A stretch of DNA of 64,000 nt, taken from CAWAYH01 sp963786195 (lineage in GTDB: Bacteria; Acidobacteriota; Vicinamibacteria; Vicinamibacterales; 2-12-FULL-66-21). How positions within the stretch are numbered: the stretch's first letter is position 1; each line of letters starts with the position of its first letter. The stretch spans positions 1 through 64,000 of the forward strand of contig CAWAYH010000005.1 in assembly GCA_963786195.1 (NCBI GenBank), in the 5' to 3' direction. Both the position numbers and the translations under genes were made by a program. Below are positions 46,104-56,006 of the stretch, piece after piece. The notes under the pieces were generated by a model. It made no database searches. It was not told the DNA's origin and was given only the letters and a program-made list of their open reading frames with translations.

Positions 46104-48567
46104 TTACTGCCGCTGCTCCCGCTTCATCTCCACCGCGATCTCCGTTGACTGCGTTCCTGTCGCGCCGGGAGGTATAGGCGACATCGGAAACGTGTGCTTG
46201 TACAGGCCATTCACGAGCTTGTACGGACCACCCCACTGCCACGCCTGAGGTGGACTCGTTTGCGTCGACGAAAATGGCGGACACTCGTTTGTGGCCAGTG
46301 CCGGAATCGGTGGACCCTTCTCCGGAGTGGCGCGCATGGTGACCTCAAGGCTGCCGTCCGGCAGCTTGGTCGCTTGCCCGGTCAAGTCGACTGTCCAGGA
46401 GACCGGTCCCACGGTCATCGTGTACCTGCAGGCGCCCGGCTTCATCCACGACTCGATTTCTTCCCCGAAGAGTACGTGCCCCCTACCTGTCAGGGAACCG
46501 TCCGACTTCGGCCTCAGCGCAAACGTCGCAGTATGACGGTGCTCCATTCCCCTCTGCCCTAGACCTCCGCTCGGAGGCTGGACGTAATGCCAGAGCGCCT
46601 TGAAGTCGCCCTTGACACACGGGTCGTCCTTCTTCTCGAAGTTGTCGGTCTCCGCGGGACCCTGTTCGAACTTCCCGTTCTTGTTCGTGTCCTCCCAGCC
46701 ATCGAGGCACCCGCCGTTGTCGGCGTCGTCATCGAGCTCCATCATGGTGCCGTCGCCGTCGAAGTCGCGGCCGCTGCCGCCGTACGCGTAGCCGTGCCTC
46801 GGATCGTGCACGCTCGCCTTGATGTCTTCCTTGTCGGGCAGCTCGTCGTCATCGTGGTCTTTCAGATTGGGGTTCGTCTGGAACCGGTGGATCTCGTCGA
46901 AATCGACGACGCCGTCGCCGTCGGAGTCGAGAGAGATTTCGGGTTCGTCGGCGCGCGGATGGACGGGATGCGTTTCGATCTGATAGTGATCGACTTGCAG
47001 CGAGTGAGAGCTCGCCACATCGAACTCCACAGCGGCATTGAGGAAACTGAGCGGCGCCAGGTAGGTGCCGACGGCCGGATCGTTCAGCACGACCAGGTTG
47101 TCGCGCCCCCCGAACCCGACAACCGCCATGCAATGCTGGTTCTTGCAGACAATGGATGGGATGCCGTGCTTGATGTAGTCTCGCCGACGCCAGCGGTCCC
47201 ACTCGTCGGGCGCGTGGTCGACCACGGTCGCGAAGTTGGCCGAGCCTGTCGGCGCCGGCAAACCGAGCGCAAAGATCATTGCTTGTGTGATCCGCTCGGC
47301 GTCGTACGTCCGCCCCCAATTGAAGTCTTCCTCCGGGCCTGCTACCTCGCCGTTGAAGATCTGGTAGTTGATTCGGTCCTGACTGATTCGGCCGCCGTAG
47401 TACTGGGCCAGCATCGCCACGGATGCCGCCACGGAGTTCATGTTGTCCGCTGGATCCGACGGATCGAGGTCCCGATGGTCCACATCCCAGGCGTGCGAAC
47501 CACTTTCCTGACGCGTCTCGAGGAGAAGCATCCCCGTGTCCTTGTGCTGCATGATCAGCGGCACGTCCAATACCGTGGGAAGCTCGTCGTCGATGTTCGG
47601 CTGCGGCTGCGGCTGCGCGTGGAGCGCGGGCAGCCACCAATCGAGGAAGGCTCGCGCGCGGCTTGCCGGACCGCGCGCAGCGCGTACAGTCAACTTACTC
47701 GGAGGTGAATAGCCGGTCGCCGTGCCTTCTGGGGTGATCGCCTGCACCCGCCAGACGTAGGTCGCCGGGGCCAGCGCGCCGGCGGCGATGGGTGGCCGAT
47801 CGACTGTCTGATCGATGACGGGCGATCCAAACGACGGATCGCTGGCAACCTGCACGCGGTAGCGCGCCGCGCCCGCAACGGTGTACCAGGTGAGGTTCAC
47901 CGTCTGTGCGGTGACGACGGCGCCGTCCATCGGTAGCAGAATCTCGACGCCGGGTTGAGGATTCGACAGCCCGGGAGTCGCCTGTGCAGGGCTGTACGGA
48001 ACCCACTGGAGCGGATTGGATGCCACCAGTCCCGGCGCGCGGCCCAGCGAAGTGCCCGGTGACAACTTCTCGTGATAACTGCCGCGACTCAGGCGTACCG
48101 CGCCGCGTTGCTTGGCGCCCCATGCGATGCGATCAAGTGAACCACCGCCTCCAGTGAGTCGTACGAAGCCAGCGGGTGCGAGAAATGGCTTCGCCGGCGC
48201 ATGCACCGTACCGGCTTCGCTGGCCGTCTGGCCGTCGAAACGCACGAGCAGCACGTTGCCGGCCGGAAGTACCAGACCGTTCGGCAGCGCGAATCGGTCG
48301 TTCGCGTGATTCTCGAGCTACCAGGGCTTCGAGTGTTGCCGGCTGACCCCCGGTGTTTATCAGCTCCACCCACTGCGGCTGACCCTCGGGCGGCAGGAAT
48401 GCGACTTCATTCAGCAGCACCCGTGCCGGTCCAGTGCCCGCGGCTGCCGGTCCTGCGGATACTTCGCGTGGCTGCGACGAACCACTGCGCCGCAGCCGGT
48501 AGACACCTGCTCCCACCGCCGCAATGAGGACGAGCGCCGTAATCAGATAGACGATTCGTTTCGCCAT
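46104..48567 (-). CDS. Exported LTD / papain-like (Cys-less) / TSP3-repeat protein (one frameshift)
   Basis: ATG 48567 opens a transmembrane signal (VYLITALVLIAAVGAGVYRL). A lamin-tail-like domain follows (VLLNEVAFLPPEGQPQWVEL, GNVLLVRFDGQTASEA), broken by an indel near 48315. Next come a fibronectin-like region (GAARYRVQVASDPSFGSPVI) and a papain/C39-like region. In that region the usual Cys-Trp-Ala-Ala-Ser is NSVAASVAML, although the His (KNQHCMAVVGFG) and Asn/Asp (VVLNDPAVG) sites are present. Calcium-binding TSP3-like repeats (SDGDGVVDFDEIHRFQTNPN) end the recognisable part. It begins nine bases after the OmpA-like stop, so it is in the same operon. The Cys-less site suggests loss of proteolysis. 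Confidence 0.65.
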
Positions 48568-48576
48568 AGCCAACAC

Positions 48577-49889
48577 TCATGCACCCTTGCGCACGACGAT
48601 CTCGACGCGCCGATTCTTCGCGCGGCCCTCGGGATCGTCCGAGCCGTCGGGCTTCGCGTTGTGGCGCCACCGGCTTCGTCTTGCCCCAGCCGCGCGTCGA
48701 CGATGCTCGCGCCGTCCACTTGCGCATTCGCGACGAGCCATTGCTTGACGCTCGCGGCGCGCTGCTTCGGACAAGCGTCTGGTTGTAGGCGTCGGCGCCC
48801 TTGCCATCGGTGTGTCCTTCGATGGCGACCTTCGCGCCGGGATTGGCCTTGAGCACCGTCGCCAGGTTCTGCAGCGTCGGCTCCGCCTGTTTCTTGATCT
48901 CTGCCTTGTCGAAGTCGAAGAGCACGTCGGCCGCGAGATCGATCTTGATCTCCGTCGCGGTCACCTCGGCCTTCAGCTCTTTCAGCGCCCCTTCGAGCCC
49001 GAGCGTCTTGCCGGCCGTCGGCGATGCCGCCGGCGGCCGCCCCGCCAAGACCCTCGATCGTCAGGCCTTCGAAGGGCAGGAACTGGGGCAGGAGGAGATC
49101 GGCTCGCTGCACGGTATCGGGCGGCGCCTGGAACGTGAGGCTGACGAGCGTCGTCTTCCTCCAGTCGAAGACGAAGCTGCCGCCGTCGCCCTTGACCTGG
49201 AGCGGTTGTCCCTGGAAGTCCCCCTCGCTGTCTTTGACCAGCGGATACTTTCGCTTCGCGACCGGATCGAAGAGGAAGACATGCTTGAACCTGAGGTAGG
49301 AATCGAGGAGCTCGACGCGTTCTCCGCGCTCGGCTGTGAGCCTCAGGCGCACGTTCAGCACCTGGTCTGCCCGTTTCGCCGAGACGATGGTCGCCAGCCC
49401 TCCGCCGGGCGTCGTCGTGGCGGTGCCGCTCGCGAAGACCTTGCCTGGGCCGTCCGTCACCGGCACGTTGTCGAACGGGAACACGTGAGGCACTTCAACG
49501 TTCATGACGGTTCCCGCTGGCACCGGCTCGAAATACGCCCAGACCACCGTGGCCTGCCGAGCCGGGATCTTGAGCACGATGCGCCCGCCGTCGATGTCAT
49601 CGCCGATCGGGCCCGCGACCCAGTGACCGTTCGCGTCCTTGATTGGGAGGTGCTTCTTCTTGGACTTCGCGTCGACGAGCACGATTCGGCTGACTTCGTA
49701 GGCGTTGAAGTTCGCCGTTTTCGTCTCCGCGTTCGCGAAGCGGACGGCCAGGCGCAGCACGCCGCCGCTCTGTCGGAGCTCGACGAGTTCAGCCGTGACG
49801 CCCGCAAGCTCGGTCTCGACCGGTTGCGCCAGGGCAGCCGTTGCTGTGAGGCACCACGCGGCAACGAGGATTGCGGACGCAGTCTTCAT
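48577..49889 (-). CDS. Exported protein with C-terminal OmpA domain (several frameshifts)
   Basis: From ATG 49889 a signal peptide (ASAILVAAWCLTATAALA) leads into two beta-rich repeats (VELRQSGGVLRLAVRFANAE, VLNVRLRLTAERGERVELLD). An OmpA peptidoglycan-binding domain follows (ADVLFDFDKAEIKKQAEPTL, ANPGAKVAIEGHTDGKGADA, EQRAASVKQWLVAN, EGRAKNRRVEIVVRKGA). The OmpA part is spread over three frames with at least three indels between 48600 and 49050. Such proteins anchor the outer membrane to peptidoglycan. It sits between the SDR and LTD genes in one minus-strand operon. Confidence 0.7.
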
Positions 49890-49908
49890 GGTGGCTTGTC
49901 CTTCCCGT

Positions 49909-50773
49909 TCAACGAACAAAGGCCGACCCGACCTTCATGTCGACTTCCTCGACGGCGCTAGACGTTGCGGCCTGCGGCTGCTGCATCTCGAGCGGGAGCA
50001 CGGTGTCCATCAACGAGGCGCCGCCGTCGGCCGAGATCACCTGCCCGGTTATCCACGATGCGTCGTCAGAACAGAGAAGCGCGACGACATTGCCGACGTC
50101 GCGCGGGCGTGCCGAGACGTCGCATCGGCGTCCAGCGCCGGTGCCACTCCCGTGCGAGCTGTACGGCTTCTTCGGGCAGACTGTTCAGGACGCTGTCTTC
50201 CGTCAGCCCTGGACTGATCGCGTTGACGGTGATGCCGCGTGCCGCGAGCGCCACCGCGAAGTAGCGAACCGCGCTTTCCAGCGCCGCCTTCGCCGAACCC
50301 ATCGCAACCCACGGCTGCCAGCTGCCCGTGCACCCGCCCGGTGCAAACGTGATGGCCAGGATCCGGCCGCCCTTTGGCATCAGCGGCGTCGCGTCCTGGA
50401 CGGCAACCAGGAACGCGCGCGCCTGGGAGTCGAACGCCATGGCCCACTTATCGAGTGTGATGTCGAGTGGCGGTTGGTAGAAGGTCGCCAGCTCGCTGCG
50501 CGCGTTACTGATGAAGATGTCGAGCGTGCCGAAGGTGTCGCGAACTTCGCCGAACATCCGCCGGACGTCCTCGACGCGGGAAACATCGGCCTGGACGATG
50601 ACGCCGTCGGAGCCGAGCTCGCGGATCCGGGCCAGCGTCTCGGCGGCGGCCTCGTGGTTCTGATAGTAGTGGACGGCGACCACAACGCCTTCCCGGGCCA
50701 GCTTGAGCGCGATGCCTCGGCCGATGCCCCGCGAGCTGCCGGTGATAAGGGCCTGTTTCCCTTTGAGCCGCAT
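49909..50773 (-). CDS. Short-chain dehydrogenase/reductase (one frameshift near the end)
   Basis: The start MRLKGKQALITGSSRGIGRG has the NAD(P)-binding TGxxxGxG motif. FISNARSELATFYQPPLDIT matches the NAG-type motif with an S-N-A-R variant. The catalytic region lacks the classical YxxxK: the position reads GSWQPWVAMGSAKAALESAV, retaining the Lys but not the Tyr. The C-terminal segment VGNVVALLCSDDASWITGQV, ISADGG lies in another frame, restored by removing one base near 50115 (GCGCGACG). Corrected length is about 287 residues, with an unusual tail ending VGSAFVR at TGA 49909. The reduced substrate is unknown. Confidence 0.75.
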
Positions 50774-50901
50774 GCTTTGAACCTCCCATGTCCGGGGTCA
50801 GACGCGCTAAAATCAGCCGACCCGAGACGTGTCTGCGGATAGACAAGGTAGGCGGCAGCAGGCCTGAAGTCTTCAAACCTGCTTCAAAACGGTCTCAAAG
50901 G

Positions 50902-52293
50902 ATGTTCAAAAGAACCTCAGCGGACGGGCGCGCCGTTCAGGACGGACCTTCCACGACTGCGCCGCAGGCCTACGAGTTCGGACCGTATCGGTTGGAGCTG
51001 CCGACGCATCGACTGCTCAGGAATGGCGAGCCGATCTCGGTGACACCAAAAGCGTTCGACACGCTCCTGTCGCTCATCGAGCGGCGCGATCGCGTCGTCG
51101 ACAAAGCCGAATTGATGCGGCTGGTATGGCCCGACAGCTTCGTTGAGGAGGCGAACCTGTCACAGACCATCTTCGTGCTGCGCAAGACACTGGGCGAAGG
51201 GCCGGACGGCCGGCCTTTCATCGACACCGTGCCGCGCCGTGGCTATCGTTTCGCCGCCGACGTGCGGGAAGAGACTGTCAAGCCGGCCCTCATGGCCGAA
51301 GAGGTGGCTCCGTGGCGCGGTTGGCGTACGGCATGGACCGCGGGAGCGGTCCTGGTGGTGGTCGCCGTCGCATGGTTCGGTGCTTCGCGGATTCGCTCGA
51401 TGAATGGTACGCCCTCAGGCATCGAATCGCTGGTCGTCCTCCCGTTCGGAAATCTCTCAGACGACCACGAACAGGACCATCTGGCCGATAGCATGACCGA
51501 CGCGCTGATCACGAGCCTCGGTCAAATCAGCGGCCTGCGGGTGATCTCGCGCACGTCGGCGATGACATACCAGAACACAAGCAAGACCGTCCCTCAGATT
51601 GCTCGAGAGCTCAACGTCGATGCCGTCGTGGAAGGCACGGTCCAGCGCTCGGCGGGACGAGTGACGTGGAATCTCAAGCTGATTGAGGCTTCGACCGATC
51701 GGACTCTCTGGGCGGAGAGCTATGAGCGCGATCTGCGCAATGCGCTGGAAGTGCACAACGAAATCGCGCGGACCGTCGCGAGCCGAACCGCGGTGACGTT
51801 GACGCCGCGTGAGAGCGCGCGGCTCGCGGAAACGACCCGTGTGAACCCGAAAGTCTACGAAGCCTATTTGAAGGGACGCTATTTCTGGAATCGGCGGTCG
51901 GAACCGGACATGCGGCAGGCCATCGAGCACTTCGAGGAAGCTATTCGACACGATCCTGGATACGCTCCTGCCTACGCCGGGCTGGCCGACTCCTACGCGA
52001 TATATGGATCGCACGGCTGGACCCTGGCCGGCGGTCAGCCCATGGAGGCGAGCCCTTGGGGCGGCGGAGAAAGCGCTGGAGCTCGACGAGCATCTCGCCG
52101 ACGCGCATACCTCCCGGGCCCGCATCGCCCTCAACTACGAGTTGGACTGGGCGAGCGCCGGAAAGGGTTACCGGCGCGCGCTGGAGTTGAATCCTGGCTA
52201 CGCGAACGCGCATCACTGGTACGGGTACTACCTGATGTTGACTGGTCGGCTGAAGGAAGGCGAAGCCGAGATGCGTCGCGCGCTCGAGCTTGA
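50902..52293 (+). CDS. CadC-like winged-helix/TPR regulator, N-terminal part (frameshifted)
   Basis: From ATG 50902 the protein has an OmpR/CadC-type DNA-binding domain (YEFGPYRLELPTHRLLRNGE, LSLIERRDRVVDKAELMRLV, TVPRRGYRFAADV). A transmembrane helix (WTAGAVLVVVAVAWFGAS) follows, then a FlgO/TolB-like domain (VVLPFGNLSDDHEQDHLADS, NVDAVVEGTVQRSAGRVTWN) and the first TPRs (YEAYLKGRYFWNRRSEPDMR, DPGYAPAYAGLADSYAIYGS). The frame changes near 52045; the last 80 codons are not genuine. Membrane-bound one-component regulators of this type are frequent in Acidobacteriota. Confidence 0.8.
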   Translation: MFKRTSADGRAVQDGPSTTAPQAYEFGPYRLELPTHRLLRNGEPISVTPKAFDTLLSLIERRDRVVDKAELMRLVWPDSFVEEANLSQTIFVLRKTLGEGPDGRPFIDTVPRRGYRFAADVREETVKPALMAEEVAPWRGWRTAWTAGAVLVVVAVAWFGASRIRSMNGTPSGIESLVVLPFGNLSDDHEQDHLADSMTDALITSLGQISGLRVISRTSAMTYQNTSKTVPQIARELNVDAVVEGTVQRSAGRVTWNLKLIEASTDRTLWAESYERDLRNALEVHNEIARTVASRTAVTLTPRESARLAETTRVNPKVYEAYLKGRYFWNRRSEPDMRQAIEHFEEAIRHDPGYAPAYAGLADSYAIYGSHGWTLAGGQPMEASPWGGGESAGARRASRRRAYLPGPHRPQLRVGLGERRKGLPARAGVESWLRERASLVRVLPDVDWSAEGRRSRDASRARA

Positions 52294-52948
52294 TCCGCTC
52301 TCGCCAATAATCAACGCGAACATCGGCATGTGCTTCTACGTGGCCCGGCAGTATGACGAGGCGATTGCGCACTGGCAGAAGGCGCTGGAGATGCACCGGT
52401 ACTACGGGTTGCTCCACCTCTACATGACGTCTGCCTACGTGGGCAAGGACATGTATCGCGAAGCCGTCGCGGAACTGCAGAAAGGCCTCGCGCTATCCGG
52501 CTCCGGTTCTTGGGAGATGGCCATCATGGCGCACATCTACGGACGGATGGGAAGAACTGCGGAGGCTCGATCGCTGCTGTCCGAGGTGCTCTCCCGCGGA
52601 GATGCAGCCCCTTACTACATCGCCCTCGCATATGTGGGCCTGGGCGAGAACGACAATGCCTTCAAATGGCTGGACAAAGCTCTTCATGAACGTTCGGGCC
52701 CGTTCAATGAATTGAACGCCGATCCGATGTTCGATCGGTTGCGGCCGGATCCTCGCTTCTCAGCGTTGCTGCGCCGCATGAGCCTGCCGACGTCCCCTCC
52801 CATCGTCCGACGAAAGACGGTGCACGGAGGACGCGCAGTGATGAGGCAGCCGCGCGGGGTGTCGATAGTCGTGACCCTAACGTTCGCCAGTTGGAACCAT
52901 ATTGCCTGCTGGCTTCGACAACTCGATGGCCTCCGAGAGGCTGCGTGA
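52004..52948 (+). CDS. CadC-like regulator, C-terminal TPR part ending in repeat copy C
   Basis: After the shift near 52045 the TPR array continues (AAEKALELDEHLADAHTSRA, RALELNPGYANAHHWYGYYL, DEAIAHWQKALEMHRYYGLL, AYVGLGENDNAFKWLDKALH). The family normally ends shortly after DPRFSALLRRMSLP, near 52795. Here the frame runs on for about 50 codons and ends inside 78-bp repeat copy C with FASWNHIACWLRQLDGLREA before TGA. The extension may be acquired from the repeat. Confidence 0.75.
   Translation: MDRTAGPWPAVSPWRRALGAAEKALELDEHLADAHTSRARIALNYELDWASAGKGYRRALELNPGYANAHHWYGYYLMLTGRLKEGEAEMRRALELDPLSPIINANIGMCFYVARQYDEAIAHWQKALEMHRYYGLLHLYMTSAYVGKDMYREAVAELQKGLALSGSGSWEMAIMAHIYGRMGRTAEARSLLSEVLSRGDAAPYYIALAYVGLGENDNAFKWLDKALHERSGPFNELNADPMFDRLRPDPRFSALLRRMSLPTSPPIVRRKTVHGGRAVMRQPRGVSIVVTLTFASWNHIACWLRQLDGLREAA
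52871..52948 (+). repeat. 78-bp FASWN repeat, copy C
   Basis: GTGACCCTAACG with core TTCGCCAGTTGGAACCAT encodes LTFASWNHIACWLRQLDGLR plus EAA and TGA. It is read in frame as the tail of the upstream TPR protein. Inverted pairs GCCAG/CTGGC and GCCTC/GAGGC inside the copy could fold into two hairpins. Confidence 0.65.
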
Positions 52949-52995
52949 CCGCGACCTGACGGCGGAACTGAGATCCCTTAAGCTGAAAGCCCGAA

Positions 52996-53103
52996 TGGAT
53001 CACCGTCGAGGAAGCTCGCTCGCGTGGCTGGGATACGTTGCGGAACGGCGAGCTGCTGGACGCTGCCGAAGCCGCCGGATTCGACGTATTCCTCACGACC
53101 TGA
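52996..53103 (+). pseudogene. DUF5615 PIN-like toxin fragment
   Basis: The frame reads TVEEARSRGWDTLRNGELLD, then AAEAAGFDVFLTT before TGA 53103. GELLxAAExAGFDVxLTTD is the conserved first acidic region of DUF5615 PIN-like toxins, cut just before its Asp. Everything downstream, and the antitoxin, is missing. It lies 47 bases after repeat copy C. Confidence 0.5.
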
Positions 53104-53162
53104 CTGGGCTCGCCGCGTGCGATAGTTGATCCGCAAATCGCTGCATTGGTTGGCGTTTGAAC

Positions 53163-54449
53163 ATGGGCCGAGTTTCCTTCATCGTGCTGTCCACAATCCT
53201 CGCGCTGGTGGTCTGGACCGGCATTCTCATTGCCGGAGCCTTGGAAGGCTGGTGGCGTCAGTCGCTCGCGCCTTCGGGCGACAGCCGAGCCTTCATGGAT
53301 GCGGCGATCGCAGAGATCGACAGGACCCGGCGCGGCAATGTCGCCTTCGTCCTGATCGAGAACGGAAAAGTCTTCGACGAGCACTTCACGTCGGTCGGCC
53401 AACCCGTCGATCGCAACACGCTGTTCCAGGTCGCCTCCATGAGCAAGTGGATCACGGCCTGGGGAGTGATGACCTTGGTCGAGGCCGGGAAGCTCGATCT
53501 CGACGCGGCGGTTTCGACGTATCTCACGCGCTGGTCCCTGCCGAAGAGCGAGTTCGACAACAGCGGCGTCACGGTCCGCCGGCTCCTGAGCCATACGGCG
53601 GGATTGACCGACGGCCTCGGCTATGGCGGATTTGCGCCGGGCCAGCCGGTCCAGCCGATCGTGGCGTCCTTGACCCGCGCTGCCGACGCTTCGCCCGGCG
53701 CCGACGGGGCTGTTCGTGTCGGTATCGAGCCGGGCAGCGCCTTCGAATACTCGGGAGGCGGCTATACGCTGCTTCAGTTAATCGTCGAGGAAGCCTCCGG
53801 ACAATCCTTCAACGACTATCTGCGGAGCGCGGTGTTGTTGCCGCTCGGGATGACGCGATCAACCTATAGCGTGGATGACGCGCCCATTGCGAACGTCGCG
53901 GAATTTTACGACGTCGATGGAACGCCGGCGATTCACTATCGCTTCACTTCGCTCGCCGCGACCTCGCTCTATACGTCGGCCGCCGACTTGACCCGCTTCA
54001 TTCAGGCGCATGCGATCGGGGCGAATGGCGAACCCGCGGGCCGAGGGGTCCTCAAACCGAAGACCCTCGAAGAGATGCGCCGCCCGCATGCCTCGCGGCT
54101 GGGGGCCGACATCTGGGGCCTCGGAACGATGCTCTATGCCGGCAACAACGCTGGCGGCTTCGTCATCGGCCATGACGGAAACAACGATCCGGCGATCAAC
54201 ACCGCCGCAAGGCTGGATCCCGAAACCGGGAACGGCGTCGTCGTTCTCGAAACCGGCAATCGGGTGCTGGCGACGACCCTGGCCGGCGAATGGCTGTTCT
54301 GGCGAACGGGCAATGTGGATTTCCTGATGCTGACGATCGAGGCCGGGAACATGCTCAAGGTCCTCGGGGCCGGGTGGATCGCCATCATGCTGACGGCCGC
54401 GATCATCGGCTGGCGGTTCAGGCGCGCGGCAGCAAGTTCGCCAAGATAG
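53163..54449 (+). CDS. Membrane-anchored serine hydrolase, class C beta-lactamase fold
   Basis: The protein begins with a signal or anchor helix (VSFIVLSTILALVVWTGILI). The catalytic domain has S92-M-S-K in FQVASMSKWITAW, SHTAGLTDGLGYGG and YSG in FEYSGGGYTLLQLI. HDGNN in FVIGHDGNNDPAIN replaces the usual HGG. A second helix lies at the C-terminus (LGAGWIAIMLTAAIIGWRF), so the enzyme is probably held in the inner membrane facing the periplasm. ATG 53163 is preferred over TTG 53157. The frame is intact over 428 residues. It is the third serine hydrolase in the window. Confidence 0.8.
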   Translation: MGRVSFIVLSTILALVVWTGILIAGALEGWWRQSLAPSGDSRAFMDAAIAEIDRTRRGNVAFVLIENGKVFDEHFTSVGQPVDRNTLFQVASMSKWITAWGVMTLVEAGKLDLDAAVSTYLTRWSLPKSEFDNSGVTVRRLLSHTAGLTDGLGYGGFAPGQPVQPIVASLTRAADASPGADGAVRVGIEPGSAFEYSGGGYTLLQLIVEEASGQSFNDYLRSAVLLPLGMTRSTYSVDDAPIANVAEFYDVDGTPAIHYRFTSLAATSLYTSAADLTRFIQAHAIGANGEPAGRGVLKPKTLEEMRRPHASRLGADIWGLGTMLYAGNNAGGFVIGHDGNNDPAINTAARLDPETGNGVVVLETGNRVLATTLAGEWLFWRTGNVDFLMLTIEAGNMLKVLGAGWIAIMLTAAIIGWRFRRAAASSPR

Positions 54450-54789
54450 ATGGCCGCGCTTGGCCTGCGGAGAGCGGTTCTCGAACCGGCAGACACAATG
54501 GGAACAATGAGATTCCGTTCTCGGGGTTAACCGAACTCCGGTCACCTCATTCGGTCCCGGTCGCTACGGCCGTGGTGGCCGGTTTTGAAGGGCGGCTTTC
54601 GGAGGAAGACATCATCCACGTCAATCGTCTGTCGTTATGTTTCTCGGCTCGACGGATGTGGAGCGAAGTAGACGTTTTCGAGCGAGCGCTGCGTCGTGTG
54701 ACGTGAGAGGCCGCCGGGCGGTTCGATATCAGGTTTGGGATCGTGCGCTTGATGGCGGCAAGTTGCTGACAGCGCGAGAACGAATGCTG
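54450..54789. other. Intergenic region, 340 bp
   Basis: No convincing gene was seen between the serine hydrolase and repeat copy D. It may contain the hydrolase terminator, but no strong T-tailed hairpin was found. Confidence 0.3.
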
Positions 54790-54867
54790 GTGAGCCTAAA
54801 TTTCGCCAGTTGGAACCAGATCGTGCGTTGGCTGCAACGAATTGATGGGCTGCAACGCGCAGCGTGA
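54790..54867 (+). repeat. 78-bp FASWN repeat, copy D
   Basis: GTGAGCCTAAAT with core TTCGCCAGTTGGAACCAGAT encodes LNFASWNQIVRWLQRIDGLQ plus RAA and TGA. An in-frame ATG lies at 54784. GCTGC and GCAGC near its end can form a hairpin (loop AACGC). It lies 341 bases after the serine hydrolase and faces the TIR operon. Confidence 0.65.
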
Positions 54868-54898
54868 GCAAAGCTGGGCCATCCGCCCGGCCGGCCGA

Positions 54899-55970
54899 CT
54901 ATTCGCTGGACGCCTGGTCAGGTTGCGGCTTGTGGGGCTTGCGTCTGTGAGCCTTCCTCGTTTCCAAGGTGCGTCTCAGCAGGTGCTCCAGCATCCTCGG
55001 GAACTCCATCGCGAACATATGAGACTCCTTGCCACCAAACCCAAATTCCTCCATGAAAGGGCCGTGCATCATCATCTCTGAAAAACGGCGAAGGCGGGTC
55101 AGTTCGCGCTCGATGGTGTCCGCGTTTCCACCCTTGACCGCTCGGTACACCTCCATCGCCAATTCATAGAGCCACGGCAAATCGTCGCGAACGATGCTCG
55201 CGGCCATGAGGATTGCGACAGGATCTCCAGGTTCCCCAGACATGTGCATCAGCTCTTCGAACATCATCGGGTGAAATCGACGCATCCTTCGGCGTCGAAA
55301 CGGCTCGCCGGTTTCAGCCAATCGTTCGGCCACCCGCGCAGGGAGCGCCTTCATCTCCTCCGCGAGCTTCGCAACAGGGCTCTCGTCGGCGTCGTCCGCT
55401 GGTTTTTTGGTGCCAGTGGCCAGGGCCTTTAGTAGGGGCGTCTTCCGTGGCTTTGAACGCTTGAACCTGCGTCTTCACGACGTCAGAATCCAGCTCCAGA
55501 TTCGGAATCCTTCGCGCAAGCTGATGCACAAGCTTTGTGAGATCCCCTTCGCTGTCGTCCATATTGTGAAAGTTGTAAAAGGGGCCAGAAGATACGCGGC
55601 TCAGCGGAACGCCCAAAGCCAGGCCTACGACCGGAGTGGTCACCTTCCCTTTCGCGACGCCCGCCTCGAACAAGATCCATGGTCTATCGAGACTTCGTTC
55701 TGTGAAAAGACAGACAACGTCTGATGTCGACTGAAGCTTCGTCATCAGGCGTTTGTACCATTCGTCGCCAAAGTCGATGCCCTCGGTCCCTTTCTTGTCT
55801 GAGGATCTAAAGGTCTTGATCATGCCGGCGCTGACGCTCTTTAGCAGCTTGCTGAAGGCTTCCGCCAGCTCTGCGTCGCGACCGTCGTGGCTGATGAACA
55901 CCAGCGGCCCAGTCACGCTCGGGGCGAGGAGGTCAGGTTCAGCCGTCTTGGGTTTCTCCGAGTCGGTCAT
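54899..55970 (-). CDS. TIR-domain protein, last gene of a possible defence operon (one frameshift)
   Basis: The N-terminal 140 residues are a TIR domain: TGPLVFISHDGRDAELAEAF, DFGDEWYKRLMTKLQSTSDV, VCLFTERSLDRPWILFEAGV, with the conserved Glu of WILFEAG that acts in NAD-cleaving TIRs. A linker follows, and a helical C-terminal part (VAERLAETGEPFRRRRMRRF, DDLPWLYELAMEVYRAVKGG, FAMEFPRMLEHLLRRTLETR) in another frame. The frames join as LLKALATGTKKPADDADESP if one base is added near 55435. Corrected length is about 357 residues. TIR effectors usually consume NAD or make signalling nucleotides during phage defence. It starts 36 bases after the preceding gene. Confidence 0.75.
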
Positions 55971-56006
55971 GATTCTTCCTCAATGTCGATCACGCTGACT
56001 GTTCCG

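Noticed and set aside
42688..54867. The 78-bp repeats as integron attC sites
   Set aside because: Copies C and D begin with something like CCTAA(C/A), but no GTTRRRY core follows. Neighbouring genes are far larger than cassettes and no IntI is present.
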